Part shown: positions 21,488-34,080 of the stretch, in pieces
Position numbering within the stretch: position 1 is the first letter of the stretch
Layout: the number at the start of each line of letters is the position of its first letter
Assembly (NCBI GenBank): GCA_963693315.1
Contig: CAVNZG010000984.1
Coordinates: 1-64,000 of the forward strand
Source of the DNA: Diogma glabrata
Taxonomy: Eukaryota > Arthropoda > Insecta > Diptera > Cylindrotomidae
Direction: 5' to 3'
Length of the DNA: 64,000 bases
Notes under the pieces: model-generated
Seen by the model: the letters and a program-made list of their open reading frames with translations, nothing else
Databases searched by the model: none
What the model was told of the DNA's origin: nothing
Translations under genes and position numbers: made by a program

Positions 21488-24169
21488 TTAATTTTGTTTT
21501 TGATTTTGGAGAATATTGCAATATATTCTCGATAGTCCATCGATTTCTGCTCGTTTGTTCATGGTGTTGTTTGTTGTATTAATGAATAGCATTTCTTTTA
21601 TCAGTCTTTTTGATAAGTTTTCTTCGATGCACAGTATGTCTATTTTTTCCAGATCGTATACATCCAAGCTATGTTTTGTTTCCTGGATGTGATAAAAGAC
21701 AGCTGTTTTGTCTTTACTTCGTCGGAAAATTGATGGAGATGTAGGTGAAGATGGTGGTTGAGGAATGTGTCTTGTATGAACGTTCAGGTGATCTTCGTTT
21801 GGTAAATCAGCTGTGGGAAGTACGGGTTGAAGAGCGCTTTTTATGTCGGATTTGTGACCGTACATTCTATTAATTAAATAGCTGCTGGTTTGTCCTATGT
21901 AATGTGATCCACATGAGCATGTCAGTTTGTAAATTGCATTACTTATTTTCCGTTTTGGAGTTTTATCTTTTAGTTTTGAGAAATAGTGCATTCTCATCGT
22001 GTTGATAATTTTGTAAGTGATTTTTATGTTGATGTTATCCGTGATAAATCTGTTCAAAATGTGTGAGATCGTCTCTGACAGCTTTGGGATATATGAGATA
22101 GAGGTGTAGACAACTCTTGTATCATTTATGGTCTCTTGATTTTGTGTTGGTCCAGACAAATTTTGTTGTGATCTATCAATTAGGTCATGATCAGGTGTGA
22201 CAAGTATATTTGGTTGGTTTTCTACAGGATGGTGTGATTGATAACCGTTGTTTGTTGCACGATAGTTTCTTATTGATGAAACAATGAAATTTGTTGGATA
22301 GTTGTTTTTCTGTAGGATCGAATATATTAGATGATTTTTATCTGCAGTGAAGCATGCTGAAGTCAGTCGTGATAATCGGTTGATAGTTCCGTTCACAATA
22401 TTTCTCTTATGTGTGAATGGATGAAAGGAGTTGAAGTTTAGAACTCGCAATTTACTTGTCGATTTTATGAACGGTTTTGTTATGATTTTATTTTCATTCG
22501 TTCGAACTAATCGGAGATCGGGGTAATCTAGTTTTCCATCATTTTCTGTTTCAAACGTGAAACTTATTCGTTCATGATATGCATTTAATTTCTCGATGGC
22601 AGTGTTTATGTGTTCTACTGGCACGGTTGAGATGAGATCATCGACATATTTATAGACAAATAATGGCGCAAATGGAAATTTTGGGATTGTTACCATCAGC
22701 AAATGTGTCATCAGTATATCGGCCATGACTGGTGCGAGTGGGGAACCCATAGGACATCCGAATGTTTGTTTATAGAAAACATTTTTGTACACAAAATAAT
22801 TGGAATCGATTGCACAAATTTCCATGCATTTCAAGAAATGTTTTTTGTCCATGGTTGTGTTTGGTTGGATTGTGTCCCAACTATCATTTATTAAATCCAG
22901 AACCTTATGAATCGGAACATTTGTGTAAAGTGATGTAACATCATAGGAGATCAAGATTTCGTTCTCTGGTAGTTCAATCGACGTGATTTCCTTTTGGAAT
23001 TCAAATGAATTTATTATGTTGTACCTTCCGTTGTGTGATTTATGTAGAATTCCAGCGATGAATTTTGACATACGATATGTTGGTGAGTTTACCCAGCTGA
23101 CTATAGGGCGAATTGGTATGTTCTCCTTATGGATTTTTGGTAGACCATAGAGCTTTGGAGGTGTTGGAGAATTCGTGTAGAGTTTGCCCGCTACATTGGA
23201 GGTAATGAAACCATTTTCCACTAACAATTTTAAGAAATCTTTTAATTTCGTTAACAGAATTGCTGTCTGGTCCTTGTATATTTTATAAGTTGTTTCATCG
23301 CTGAGGAGACTCATGATCTTTGAATTTAATTCATCTTTGTTCATTGCCACAGTAACATTACCTTTGTCTGCTGGAATTATAACAATGTTTTCATGGTTTT
23401 TAAGGAAAGATTTTACTTATTTCTTATTACTACTGATTATGCGTTGGAGACTAGTTGGTATGTCATATTTTTTGTGGTTTTTTATAGCATTCGAGACTTT
23501 GTTACGTATGATGTCTTTTTGATCTTCATCTTTAAAGTTTTGTAGGATGTTTTCTACATCTGCAATAAGATTGAATGTCGGTATTTCCAAGGTGCTGAAT
23601 GGTAGTCCAAATTTTGGTCCCAGGCTTAAAAACTTGGAAACACTGTCAGGAAATATCGTGTCTGTGTTATTGAAGAACCAATCTTCGTGACCTGGTATTA
23701 TGTTATTTAATATATCCGACTTTAGTCTATCGAATTTTATTTGTAAATTTCGATTCATGTTCTTAAGGTTATCTTCTAAGGATATACATTGTGATTGTAG
23801 GAAACTTGTGTGTATGTGCGGTGGAGTGGTCCCCACAATAGTTCTTTTTAGACTGTTTGATTGTTTCTCGATTTCATTAAGTTGGTGATGTGTAATACTA
23901 ATTTCAATCTTTAGAATCTTTTGCATTATGTAGTCCTGTAATTTTCGTACTTTTGTGTTGATTTTGTTGTTATTCGAGTATAAATAATTTAACCCATTGC
24001 TTTTGTGTTGAATATGTTTCGGAAAAATCTTTTCCGCTTTGCATCGACGTAAGAACTTTTTCCTTGAGATCATGGCCGCGTTTCGTCGGGTGTTGTTGGC
24101 GAAATTCTTGTATAAGCTGCACGTTTCGTTTCCATAGTTTTCTCTTATCTGTGCCAAAAAACTCATCAT
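21488..24169 (-). pseudogene. Penelope-like RT/GIY-YIG protein, copy A, nonsense mutation
   Basis: Same 893-codon layout as copy B, broken by one nonsense codon. A G-to-T change (in the coding sense) makes a glutamate codon TAA at 23417-23419, leaving a 250-residue N-terminal frame (23417-24169) and a downstream frame with an internal ATG (21488-23350). It also differs from B in reading LDYPDLRL where B has LDYLDLRL, at a position conserved in the other copies. The catalytic RT block YVDD and the GIY-YIG block remain encoded downstream of the stop. Confidence 0.92.
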
Positions 24170-25110
24170 GAAGTAGAAAGATTTTTTTAGAAGAAAAATT
24201 GAAAGATGATAAAGAATTGGTTGAACAAAAACACTATTGCTATAATTGTAATGATGAAGTAATAATTTGGATGGAACCCGTATTTTTGTTAGATTATGTT
24301 AAATGATTTTTGTTTCTGTGGTATATCGTCTTCTTTTTTAATTTATTTCACGGGGATAATTTTTAAAGAAACAGTTGAATTTGAATTACTGATGGCATTT
24401 ATTGTTTTTCTTAATATTTCGGTCATCTTTTTTGACCTTTTTCAAAAGCTAAAATAAATTTATAATATTAATATATATGAAATAGATGTACCAAACTTTT
24501 TAAAATAATTTTATAAAGGTCTTACAATTTATAAATGGTTTTTTAAAAGAATTATGTGAGTTGTTTTTCCATTTTTTCTTTTCTTCTTCTAACCGGATTC
24601 CTACCAATGGCGAAAGTCTTTTTTGTTTTGCTAATTTGGATACCCTTAATATAATTACTTTAATTTAAACTATTTAATTTTAACTTTACTTTGAATCTCC
24701 ACTTAATTAACAAAATATTTAAAAGAAAATTAAAATAACAAATTAAAAATTATAAAGTTAAAAAATTAAAAATTGTATTTAGATAACAAACTAAAAAATT
24801 TATTTTATAGAGATAAAAATATTCCGTGTCTATGCTGATTAATTATGACTATGGAGGCAATGGCAAAAAAATTATTATTTTCTTTACTCTTTGATTGAGA
24901 GTGATTAATTTTTATTCGGAAGAGAGAGATCTTTTTCCGCCAATTTTTTAAAACCAAAAATTCAATGTATATAAAACAGTTAACATATAGATATATAATT
25001 AAGAAAACCGAAATAAAATCAAAACAAGAAAAAAAAAAAAATTAATACTGACAATGCAAAGGTCATTCACCTCATCAGCTGATTTTGATTGTTGGACAGA
25101 AACAATGATT
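24170..25110 (-). repeat. Spacer and pseudo-LTR between Penelope copies A and B
   Basis: Joins the 3' end of B to the 5' end of A. In element sense it contains the 3' non-coding region, a CGTCTTC-type boundary near 24330, then about 160 bases of leader before the A start codon. No gene. Compared with copy A it has a longer A homopolymer near 25030. Confidence 0.75.
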
Positions 25111-27792
25111 TTAATTTTGTTTTTGATTTTGGAGAATATTGCAATATATTCTCGATAGTCCATCGATTTCTGCTCGTTTGTTCATGGTGTTGTTTGTTGT
25201 ATTAATGAATAGCATTTCTTTTATCAGTCTTTTTGATAAGTTTTCTTCGATGCACAGTATGTCTATTTTTTCCAGATCGTATACATCCAAGCTATGTTTT
25301 GTTTCCTGGATGTGATAAAAGACAGCTGTTTTGTCTTTACTTCGTCGGAAAATTGATGGAGATGTAGGTGAAGATGGTGGTTGAGGAATGTGTCTTGTAT
25401 GAACGTTCAGGTGATCTTCGTTTGGTAAATCAGCTGTGGGAAGTACGGGTTGAAGAGCGCTTTTTATGTCGGATTTGTGACCGTACATTCTATTAATTAA
25501 ATAGCTGCTGGTTTGTCCTATGTAATGTGATCCACATGAGCATGTCAGTTTGTAAATTGCATTACTTATTTTCCGTTTTGGAGTTTTATCTTTTAGTTTT
25601 GAGAAATAGTGCATTCTCATCGTGTTGATAATTTTGTAAGTGATTTTTATGTTGATGTTATCCGTGATAAATCTGTTCAAAATGTGTGAGATCGTCTCTG
25701 ACAGCTTTGGGATATATGAGATAGAGGTGTAGACAACTCTTGTATCATTTATGGTCTCTTGATTTTGTGTTGGTCCAGACAAATTTTGTTGTGATCTATC
25801 AATTAGGTCATGATCAGGTGTGACAAGTATATTTGGTTGGTTTTCTACAGGATGGTGTGATTGATAACCGTTGTTTGTTGCACGATAGTTTCTTATTGAT
25901 GAAACAATGAAATTTGTTGGATAGTTGTTTTTCTGTAGGATCGAATATATTAGATGATTTTTATCTGCAGTGAAGCATGCTGAAGTCAGTCGTGATAATC
26001 GGTTGATAGTTCCGTTCACAATATTTCTCTTATGTGTGAATGGATGAAAGGAGTTGAAGTTTAGAACTCGCAATTTACTTGTCGATTTTATGAACGGTTT
26101 TGTTATGATTTTATTTTCATTCGTTCGAACTAATCGGAGATCGAGGTAATCTAGTTTTCCATCATTTTCTGTTTCAAACGTGAAACTTATTCGTTCATGA
26201 TATGCATTTAATTTCTCGATGGCAGTGTTTATGTGTTCTACTGGCACGGTTGAGATGAGATCATCGACATATTTATAGACAAATAATGGCGCAAATGGAA
26301 ATTTTGGGATTGTTACCATCAGCAAATGTGTCATCAGTATATCGGCCATGACTGGTGCGAGTGGGGAACCCATAGGACATCCGAATGTTTGTTTATAGAA
26401 AACATTTTTGTACACAAAATAATTGGAATCGATTGCACAAATTTCCATGCATTTCAAGAAATGTTTTTTGTCCATGGTTGTGTTTGGTTGGATTGTGTCC
26501 CAACTATCATTTATTAAATCCAGAACCTTATGAATCGGAACATTTGTGTAAAGTGATGTAACATCATAGGAGATCAAGATTTCGTTCTCTGGTAGTTCAA
26601 TCGACGTGATTTCCTTTTGGAATTCAAATGAATTTATTATGTTGTACCTTCCGTTGTGTGATTTATGTAGAATTCCAGCGATGAATTTTGACATACGATA
26701 TGTTGGTGAGTTTACCCAGCTGACTATAGGGCGAATTGGTATGTTCTCCTTATGGATTTTTGGTAGACCATAGAGCTTTGGAGGTGTTGGAGAATTCGTG
26801 TAGAGTTTGCCCGCTACATTGGAGGTAATGAAACCATTTTCCACTAACAATTTTAAGAAATCTTTTAATTTCGTTAACAGAATTGCTGTCTGGTCCTTGT
26901 ATATTTTATAAGTTGTTTCATCGCTGAGGAGACTCATGATCTTTGAATTTAATTCATCTTTGTTCATTGCCACAGTAACATTACCTTTGTCTGCTGGAAT
27001 TATAACAATGTTTTCATGGTTTTTAAGGAAAGATTTTACTTCTTTCTTATTACTACTGATTATGCGTTGGAGACTAGTTGGTATGTCATATTTTTTGTGG
27101 TTTTTTATAGCATTCGAGACTTTGTTACGTATGATGTCTTTTTGATCTTCATCTTTAAAGTTTTGTAGGATGTTTTCTACATCTGCAATAAGATTGAATG
27201 TCGGTATTTCCAAGGTGCTGAATGGTAGTCCAAATTTTGGTCCCAGGCTTAAAAACTTGGAAACACTGTCAGGAAATATCGTGTCTGTGTTATTGAAGAA
27301 CCAATCTTCGTGACCTGGTATTATGTTATTTAATATATCCGACTTTAGTCTATCGAATTTTATTTGTAAATTTCGATTCATGTTCTTAAGGTTATCTTCT
27401 AAGGATATACATTGTGATTGTAGGAAACTTGTGTGTATGTGCGGTGGAGTGGTCCCCACAATAGTTCTTTTTAGACTGTTTGATTGTTTCTCGATTTCAT
27501 TAAGTTGGTGATGTGTAATACTAATTTCAATCTTTAGAATCTTTTGCATTATGTAGTCCTGTAATTTTCGTACTTTTGTGTTGATTTTGTTGTTATTCGA
27601 GTATAAATAATTTAACCCATTGCTTTTGTGTTGAATATGTTTCGGAAAAATCTTTTCCGCTTTGCATCGACGTAAGAACTTTTTCCTTGAGATCATGGCC
27701 GCGTTTCGTCGGGTGTTGTTGGCGAAATTCTTGTATAAGCTGCACGTTTCGTTTCCATAGTTTTCTCTTATCTGTGCCAAAAAACTCATCAT
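25111..27792 (-). CDS. Penelope-like reverse transcriptase/endonuclease, copy B
   Basis: Intact 893-residue frame starting MMSFLAQIRENYG. The N-terminal part has the RKKFLRRC and LNYLYSNNN region. The RT core begins near residue 260 with VIIPADKGNVTVAM and PPKLYGLPKIHK. Motif A is SYDVTSLYTNVP, motif B is CPMGSPLAPVMAD, motif C is YKYVDDL, motif D is LDYLDLRL. A C-terminal GIY-YIG nuclease follows: IYKLTCSCGSHYIGQTSS, then R and GH, and a late glutamate in KRLIKEMLF. This order defines the endonuclease-bearing Penelope class, which copies its RNA at nicked DNA ends. No inactivating change is seen. Starting at the first of two adjacent Met codons. Confidence 0.96.
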   Translation of the reverse strand: MMSFLAQIRENYGNETCSLYKNFANNTRRNAAMISRKKFLRRCKAEKIFPKHIQHKSNGLNYLYSNNNKINTKVRKLQDYIMQKILKIEISITHHQLNEIEKQSNSLKRTIVGTTPPHIHTSFLQSQCISLEDNLKNMNRNLQIKFDRLKSDILNNIIPGHEDWFFNNTDTIFPDSVSKFLSLGPKFGLPFSTLEIPTFNLIADVENILQNFKDEDQKDIIRNKVSNAIKNHKKYDIPTSLQRIISSNKKEVKSFLKNHENIVIIPADKGNVTVAMNKDELNSKIMSLLSDETTYKIYKDQTAILLTKLKDFLKLLVENGFITSNVAGKLYTNSPTPPKLYGLPKIHKENIPIRPIVSWVNSPTYRMSKFIAGILHKSHNGRYNIINSFEFQKEITSIELPENEILISYDVTSLYTNVPIHKVLDLINDSWDTIQPNTTMDKKHFLKCMEICAIDSNYFVYKNVFYKQTFGCPMGSPLAPVMADILMTHLLMVTIPKFPFAPLFVYKYVDDLISTVPVEHINTAIEKLNAYHERISFTFETENDGKLDYLDLRLVRTNENKIITKPFIKSTSKLRVLNFNSFHPFTHKRNIVNGTINRLSRLTSACFTADKNHLIYSILQKNNYPTNFIVSSIRNYRATNNGYQSHHPVENQPNILVTPDHDLIDRSQQNLSGPTQNQETINDTRVVYTSISYIPKLSETISHILNRFITDNINIKITYKIINTMRMHYFSKLKDKTPKRKISNAIYKLTCSCGSHYIGQTSSYLINRMYGHKSDIKSALQPVLPTADLPNEDHLNVHTRHIPQPPSSPTSPSIFRRSKDKTAVFYHIQETKHSLDVYDLEKIDILCIEENLSKRLIKEMLFINTTNNTMNKRAEIDGLSRIYCNILQNQKQN

Positions 27793-28420
27793 GAAGTAGA
27801 AAGATTTTTTTAGAAGAAAAATTGAAAGATGATAAAGAATTGGTTGAACAAAAACACTATTGCTATAATTGTAATGATGAAGTAATAATTTGGATGGAAC
27901 CCGTATTTTTGTTAGATTATGTTAAATGATTTTTGTTTCTGTGGTATATCGTCTTCTTTTTTAATTTATTTCACGGGGATAATTTTTAAAGAAACAGTTG
28001 AATTTGAATTACTGATGGCATTTATTGTTTTTCTTAATATTTCGGTCATCTTTTTTGACCTTTTTCAAAAGCTAAAATAAATTTATAATATTAATATATA
28101 TGAAATAGATGTACCAAACTTTTTAAAATAATTTTATAAAGGTCTTACAATTTATAAATGGTTTTTTAAAAGAATTATGTGAGTTGTTTTTCCATTTTTT
28201 CTTTTCTTCTTCTAACCGGATTCCTACCAATGGCGAAAGTCTTTTTTGTTTTGCTAATTTGGATACCCTTAATATAATTACTTTAATTTAAACTATTTAA
28301 TTTTAACTTTACTTTGAATCTCCACTTAATTAACAAAATATTTAAAAGAAAATTAAAATAACAAATTAAAAATTATAAAGTTAAAAAATTAAAAATTGTA
28401 TTTAGATAACAAACTAAAAA
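27793..28420 (-). repeat. Truncated 5' leader/pseudo-LTR of Penelope copy B
   Basis: In minus sense this is the upstream leader of B. It matches the A/B spacer up to AACAAACTAAAAA and then stops at 28420, where copy C begins on the opposite strand. One or two bases (T or TT) at the junction are not clearly from either side. Confidence 0.75.
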
Positions 28421-30462
28421 TTGAAGATCAAAAAGACATCATACGTAACAAAGTCTCGAATGCTATAAAAAACCACAAAAAATATGACATACCAACTAGT
28501 CTCCAACGCATAATCAGTAGTAATAAGAAAGAAGTAAAATCTTTCCTTAAAAACCATGAAAACATTGTTATAATTCCAGCAGACAAAGGTAATGTTACTG
28601 TGGCAATGAACAAAGATGAATTAAATTCAAAGATCATGAGTCTCCTCAGCGATGAAACAACTTATAAAATATACAAGGACCAGACAGCAATTCTGTTAAC
28701 GAAATTAAAAGATTTCTTAAAATTGTTAGTGGAAAATGGTTTCATTACCTCCAATGTAGCGGGCAAACTCTACACGAATTCTCCAACACCTCCAAAGCTC
28801 TATGGTCTACCAAAAATCCATAAGGAGAACATACCAATTCGCCCTATAGTCAGCTGGGTAAACTCACCAACATATCGTATGTCAAAATTCATCGCTGGAA
28901 TTCTACATAAATCACACAACGGAAGGTACAACATAATAAATTCATTTGAATTCCAAAAGGAAATCACGTCGATTGAACTACCAGAGAACGAAATCTTGAT
29001 CTCCTATGATGTTACATCACTTTACACAAATGTTCCGATTCATAAGGTTCTGGATTTAATAAATGATAGTTGGGACACAATCCAACCAAACACAACCATG
29101 GACAAAAAACATTTCTTGAAATGCATGGAAATTTGTGCAATCGATTCCAATTATTTTGTGTACAAAAATGTTTTCTATAAACAAACATTCGGATGTCCTA
29201 TGGGTTCCCCACTCGCACCAGTCATGGCCGATATACTGATGACACATTTGCTGATGGTAACAATCCCAAAATTTCCATTTGCGCCATTATTTGTCTATAA
29301 ATATGTCGATGATCTCATCTCAACCGTGCCAGTAGAACACATAAACACTGCCATCGAGAAATTAAATGCATATCATGAACGAATAAGTTTCACGTTTGAA
29401 ACAGAAAATGATGGAAAACTAGATTACCTCGATCTCCGATTAGTTCGAACGAATGAAAATAAAATCATAACAAAACCGTTCATAAAATCGACAAGTAAAT
29501 TGCGAGTTCTAAACTTCAACTCCTTTCATCCATTCACACATAAGAGAAATATTGTGAACGGAACTATCAACCGATTATCACGACTGACTTCAGCATGCTT
29601 CACTGCAGATAAAAATCATCTAATATATTCGATCCTACAGAAAAACAACTATCCAACAAATTTCATTGTTTCATCAATAAGAAACTATCGTGCAACAAAC
29701 AACGGTTATCAATCACACCATCCTGTAGAAAACCAACCAAATATACTTGTCACACCTGATCATGACCTAATTGATAGATCACAACAAAATTTGTCTGGAC
29801 CAACACAAAATCAAGAGACCATAAATGATACAAGAGTTGTCTACACCTCTATCTCATATATCCCAAAGCTGTCAGAGACGATCTCACACATTTTGAACAG
29901 ATTTATCACGGATAACATCAACATAAAAATCACTTACAAAATTATCAACACGATGAGAATGCACTATTTCTCAAAACTAAAAGATAAAACTCCAAAACGG
30001 AAAATAAGTAATGCAATTTACAAACTGACATGCTCATGTGGATCACATTACATAGGACAAACCAGCAGCTATTTAATTAATAGAATGTACGGTCACAAAT
30101 CCGACATAAAAAGCGCTCTTCAACCCGTACTTCCCACAGCTGATTTACCAAACGAAGATCACCTGAACGTTCATACAAGACACATTCCTCAACCACCATC
30201 TTCACCTACATCTCCATCAATTTTCCGACGAAGTAAAGACAAAACAGCTGTCTTTTATCACATCCAGGAAACAAAACATAGCTTGGATGTATACGATCTG
30301 GAAAAAATAGACATACTGTGCATCGAAGAAAACTTATCAAAAAGACTGATAAAAGAAATGCTATTCATTAATACAACAAACAACACCATGAACAAACGAG
30401 CAGAAATCGATGGACTATCGAGAATATATTGCAATATTCTCCAAAATCAAAAACAAAATTAA
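28421..30462 (+). pseudogene. Penelope-like element copy C, 5'-truncated
   Basis: Homology to copy D starts at GAAGATCAAAAAGAC (28423), equivalent to 32041 in D, so about 215 N-terminal codons are missing. The remaining frame is open through RT motifs A-D (YVDD intact) and the GIY-YIG domain to the normal stop. A start codon supplied by the upstream inverted leader gives a 688-codon open frame from 28396, but this fusion is an accident of the junction. Truncation at the 5' side is the expected outcome of incomplete reverse transcription. Confidence 0.92.
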
Positions 30463-31398
30463 AATCATTGTTTCTGTCCAACAATCAAAATCAGCTGATG
30501 AGGTGAATGACCTTTGCATTGTCAGTATTAATTTTTTTTCTTGTTTTGATTTTATTTCGGTTTTCTTAATTATATATCTATATGTTAACTGTTTTATATA
30601 CATTGAATTTTTGGTTTTAAAAAATTGGCGGAAAAAGATCTCTCTCTTCCGAATAAAAATTAATCACTCTCAATCAAAGAGTAAAGAAAATAATAATTTT
30701 TTTGCCATTGCCTCCATAGTCATAATTAATCAGCATAGACACGGAATATTTTTATCTCTATAAAATAAATTTTTTAGTTTGTTATCTAAATACAATTTTT
30801 AATTTTTTAACTTTATAATTTTTAATTTGTTATTTTAATTTTCTTTTAAATATTTTGTTAATTAAGTGGAGATTCAAAGTAAAGTTAAAATTAAATAGTT
30901 TAAATTAAAGTAATTATATTAAGGGTATCCAAATTAGCAAAACAAAAAAGACTTTCGCCATTGGTAGGAATCCGGTTAGAAGAAGAAAAGAAAAAATGGA
31001 AAAACAACTCACATAATTCTTTTAAAAAACCATTTATAAATTGTAAGACCTTTATAAAATTATTTTAAAAAGTTTGGTACATCTATTTCATATATATTAA
31101 TATTATAAATTTATTTTAGCTTTTGAAAAAGGTCAAAAAAGATGACCGAAATATTAAGAAAAACAATAAATGCCATCAGTAATTCAAATTCAACTGTTTC
31201 TTTAAAAATTATCCCCGTGAAATAAATTAAAAAAGAAGACGATATACCACAGAAACAAAAATCATTTAACATAATCTAACAAAAATACGGGTTCCATCCA
31301 AATTATTACTTCATCATTACAATTATAGCAATAGTGTTTTTGTTCAACCAATTCTTTATCATCTTTCAATTTTTCTTCTAAAAAAATCTTTCTACTTC
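30463..31398 (+). repeat. Spacer and pseudo-LTR between Penelope copies C and D
   Basis: 3' non-coding part of C followed by the leader of D. Reverse complement of 24170-25110 with few differences. A CTGATGAG heptamer-like motif at 30495-30502 was examined as a hammerhead ribozyme core and not supported (see rejected items). Confidence 0.75.
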
Positions 31399-34080
31399 AT
31401 GATGAGTTTTTTGGCACAGATAAGAGAAAACTATGGAAACGAAACGTGCAGCTTATACAAGAATTTCGCCAACAACACCCGACGAAACGCGGCCATGATC
31501 TCAAGGAAAAAGTTCTTACGTCGATGCAAAGCGGAAAAGATTTTTCCGAAACATATTCAACACAAAAGCAATGGGTTAAATTATTTATACTCGAATAACA
31601 ACAAAATCAACACAAAAGTACGAAAATTACAGGACTACATAATGCAAAAGATTCTAAAGATTGAAATTAGTATTACACATCACCAACTTAATGAAATCGA
31701 GAAACAATCAAACAGTCTAAAAAGAACTATTGTGGGGACCACTCCACCGCACATACACACAAGTTTCCTACAATCACAATGTATATCCTTAGAAGATAAC
31801 CTTAAGAACATGAATCGAAATTTACAAATAAAATTCGATAGACTAAAGTCGGATATATTAAATAACATAATACCAGGTCACGAAGATTGGTTCTTCAATA
31901 ACACAGACACGATATTTCCTGACAGTGTTTCCAAGTTTTTAAGCCTGGGACCAAAATTTGGACTACCATTCAGCACCTTGGAAATACCGACATTCAATCT
32001 TATTGCAGATGTAGAAAACATCCTACAAAACTTTAAAGATGAAGATCAAAAAGACATCATACGTAACAAAGTCTCGAATGCTATAAAAAACCACAAAAAA
32101 TATGACATACCAACTAGTCTCCAACGCATAATCAGTAGTAATAAGAAAGAAGTAAAATCTTTCCTTAAAAACCATGAAAACATTGTTATAATTCCAGCAG
32201 ACAAAGGTAATGTTACTGTGGCAATGAACAAAGATGAATTAAATTCAAAGATCATGAGTCTCCTCAGCGATGAAACAACTTATAAAATATACAAGGACCA
32301 GACAGCAATTCTGTTAACGAAATTAAAAGATTTCTTAAAATTGTTAGTGGAAAATGGTTTCATTACCTCCAATGTAGCGGGCAAACTCTACACGAATTCT
32401 CCAACACCTCCAAAGCTCTATGGTCTACCAAAAATCCATAAGGAGAACATACCAATTCGCCCTATAGTCAGCTGGGTAAACTCACCAACATATCGTATGT
32501 CAAAATTCATCGCTGGAATTCTACATAAATCACACAACGGAAGGTACAACATAATAAATTCATTTGAATTCCAAAAGGAAATCACGTCGATTGAACTACC
32601 AGAGAACGAAATCTTGATCTCCTATGATGTTACATCACTTTACACAAATGTTCCGATTCATAAGGTTCTGGATTTAATAAATGATAGTTGGGACACAATC
32701 CAACCAAACACAACCATGGACAAAAAACATTTCTTGAAATGCATGGAAATTTGTGCAATCGATTCCAATTATTTTGTGTACAAAAATGTTTTCTATAAAC
32801 AAACATTCGGATGTCCTATGGGTTCCCCACTCGCACCAGTCATGGCCGATATACTGATGACACATTTGCTGATGGTAACAATCCCAAAATTTCCATTTGC
32901 GCCATTATTTGTCTATAAATATGTCGATGATCTCATCTCAACCGTGCCAGTAGAACACATAAACACTGCCATCGAGAAATTAAATGCATATCATGAACGA
33001 ATAAGTTTCACGTATGAAACAGAAAATGATGGAAAACTAGATTACCTCGATCTCCGATTAGTTCGAACGAATGAAAATAAAATCATAACAAAACCGTTCA
33101 TAAAATCGACAAGTAAATTGCGAGTTCTAAACTTCAACTCCTTTCATCCATTCACACATAAGAGAAATATTGTGAACGGAACTATCAACCGATTATCACG
33201 ACTGACTTCAGCATGCTTCACTGCAGATAAAAATCATCTAATATATTCGATCCTACAGAAAAACAACTATCCAACAAATTTCATTGTTTCATCAATAAGA
33301 AACTATCGTGCAACAAACAACGGTTATCAATCACACCATCCTGTAGAAAACCAACCAAATATACTTGTCACACCTGATCATGACCTAATTGATAGATCAC
33401 AACAAAATTTGTCTGGACCAACACAAAATCAAGAGACCATAAATGATACAAGAGTTGTCTACACCTCTATCTCATATATCCCAAAGCTGTCAGAGACGAT
33501 CTCACACATTTTGAACAGATTTATCACGGATAACATCAACATAAAAATCACTTACAAAATTACCAACACGATGAGAATGCACTATTTCTCAAAACTAAAA
33601 GATAAAACTCCAAAACGGAAAATAAGTAATGCAATTTACAAACTGACATGCTCATGTGGATCACATTACATAGGACAAACCAGCAGCTATTTAATTAATA
33701 GAATGTACGGTCACAAATCCGACATAAAAAGCGCTCTTCAACCCGTACTTCCCACAGCTGATTTACCAAACGAAGATCACCTGAACGTTCATACAAGACA
33801 CATTCCTCAACCACCATCTTCACCTACATCTCCATCAATTTTCCGACGAAGTAAAGACAAAACAGCTGTCTTTTATCACATCCAGGAAACAAAACATAGC
33901 TTGGATGTATACGATCTGGAAAAAATAGACATACTGTGCATCGAAGAAAACTTATCAAAAAGACTGATAAAAGAAATGCTATTCATTAATACAACAAACA
34001 ACACCATGAACAAACGAGCAGAAATCGATGGACTATCGAGAATATATTGCAATATTCTCCAAAATCAAAAACAAAATTAA
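31399..34080 (+). CDS. Penelope-like reverse transcriptase/endonuclease, copy D
   Basis: Intact 893-residue frame, nearly identical to copy B. Seen differences are FTYETEND for FTFETEND and KITNTMRM for KIINTMRM. RT motifs (ADKGN, YGLPKIHK, motif A YDVTSLYTN, motif B MGSPLAP, motif C YVDD) and the GIY-YIG nuclease (YIGQT, GH, late Glu) are all present. It sits head-to-tail behind truncated copy C. Because it is flanked by a pseudo-LTR on each side it is the most complete copy on the plus strand. Confidence 0.96.
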   Translation: MMSFLAQIRENYGNETCSLYKNFANNTRRNAAMISRKKFLRRCKAEKIFPKHIQHKSNGLNYLYSNNNKINTKVRKLQDYIMQKILKIEISITHHQLNEIEKQSNSLKRTIVGTTPPHIHTSFLQSQCISLEDNLKNMNRNLQIKFDRLKSDILNNIIPGHEDWFFNNTDTIFPDSVSKFLSLGPKFGLPFSTLEIPTFNLIADVENILQNFKDEDQKDIIRNKVSNAIKNHKKYDIPTSLQRIISSNKKEVKSFLKNHENIVIIPADKGNVTVAMNKDELNSKIMSLLSDETTYKIYKDQTAILLTKLKDFLKLLVENGFITSNVAGKLYTNSPTPPKLYGLPKIHKENIPIRPIVSWVNSPTYRMSKFIAGILHKSHNGRYNIINSFEFQKEITSIELPENEILISYDVTSLYTNVPIHKVLDLINDSWDTIQPNTTMDKKHFLKCMEICAIDSNYFVYKNVFYKQTFGCPMGSPLAPVMADILMTHLLMVTIPKFPFAPLFVYKYVDDLISTVPVEHINTAIEKLNAYHERISFTYETENDGKLDYLDLRLVRTNENKIITKPFIKSTSKLRVLNFNSFHPFTHKRNIVNGTINRLSRLTSACFTADKNHLIYSILQKNNYPTNFIVSSIRNYRATNNGYQSHHPVENQPNILVTPDHDLIDRSQQNLSGPTQNQETINDTRVVYTSISYIPKLSETISHILNRFITDNINIKITYKITNTMRMHYFSKLKDKTPKRKISNAIYKLTCSCGSHYIGQTSSYLINRMYGHKSDIKSALQPVLPTADLPNEDHLNVHTRHIPQPPSSPTSPSIFRRSKDKTAVFYHIQETKHSLDVYDLEKIDILCIEENLSKRLIKEMLFINTTNNTMNKRAEIDGLSRIYCNILQNQKQN

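Noticed and set aside
21187..21540. 117-codon frame downstream of Penelope copies, conserved in other copies
   Set aside because: Conservation is explained by the recent origin of all copies; it overlaps the 3' end of the main frame, is Lys/Asn/Phe-rich and has no known domain.
28396..28440. Start codon giving copy C a 688-codon frame
   Set aside because: The ATG-like start lies in inverted leader sequence of copy B; the fusion is created by the junction and is not a natural N-terminus.
30490..30530. Possible hammerhead ribozyme in the Penelope pseudo-LTR (CTGATGAG followed by GGT...ACC)
   Set aside because: Hammerhead motifs are known in Penelope pseudo-LTRs, but here the GAAA that must follow stem II is absent (TTTG instead) and no stem I or III with a NUH cleavage site fits. 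A second candidate near 31130 (GGTC...GACC then GAAA) lacks the CUGAUGA box.
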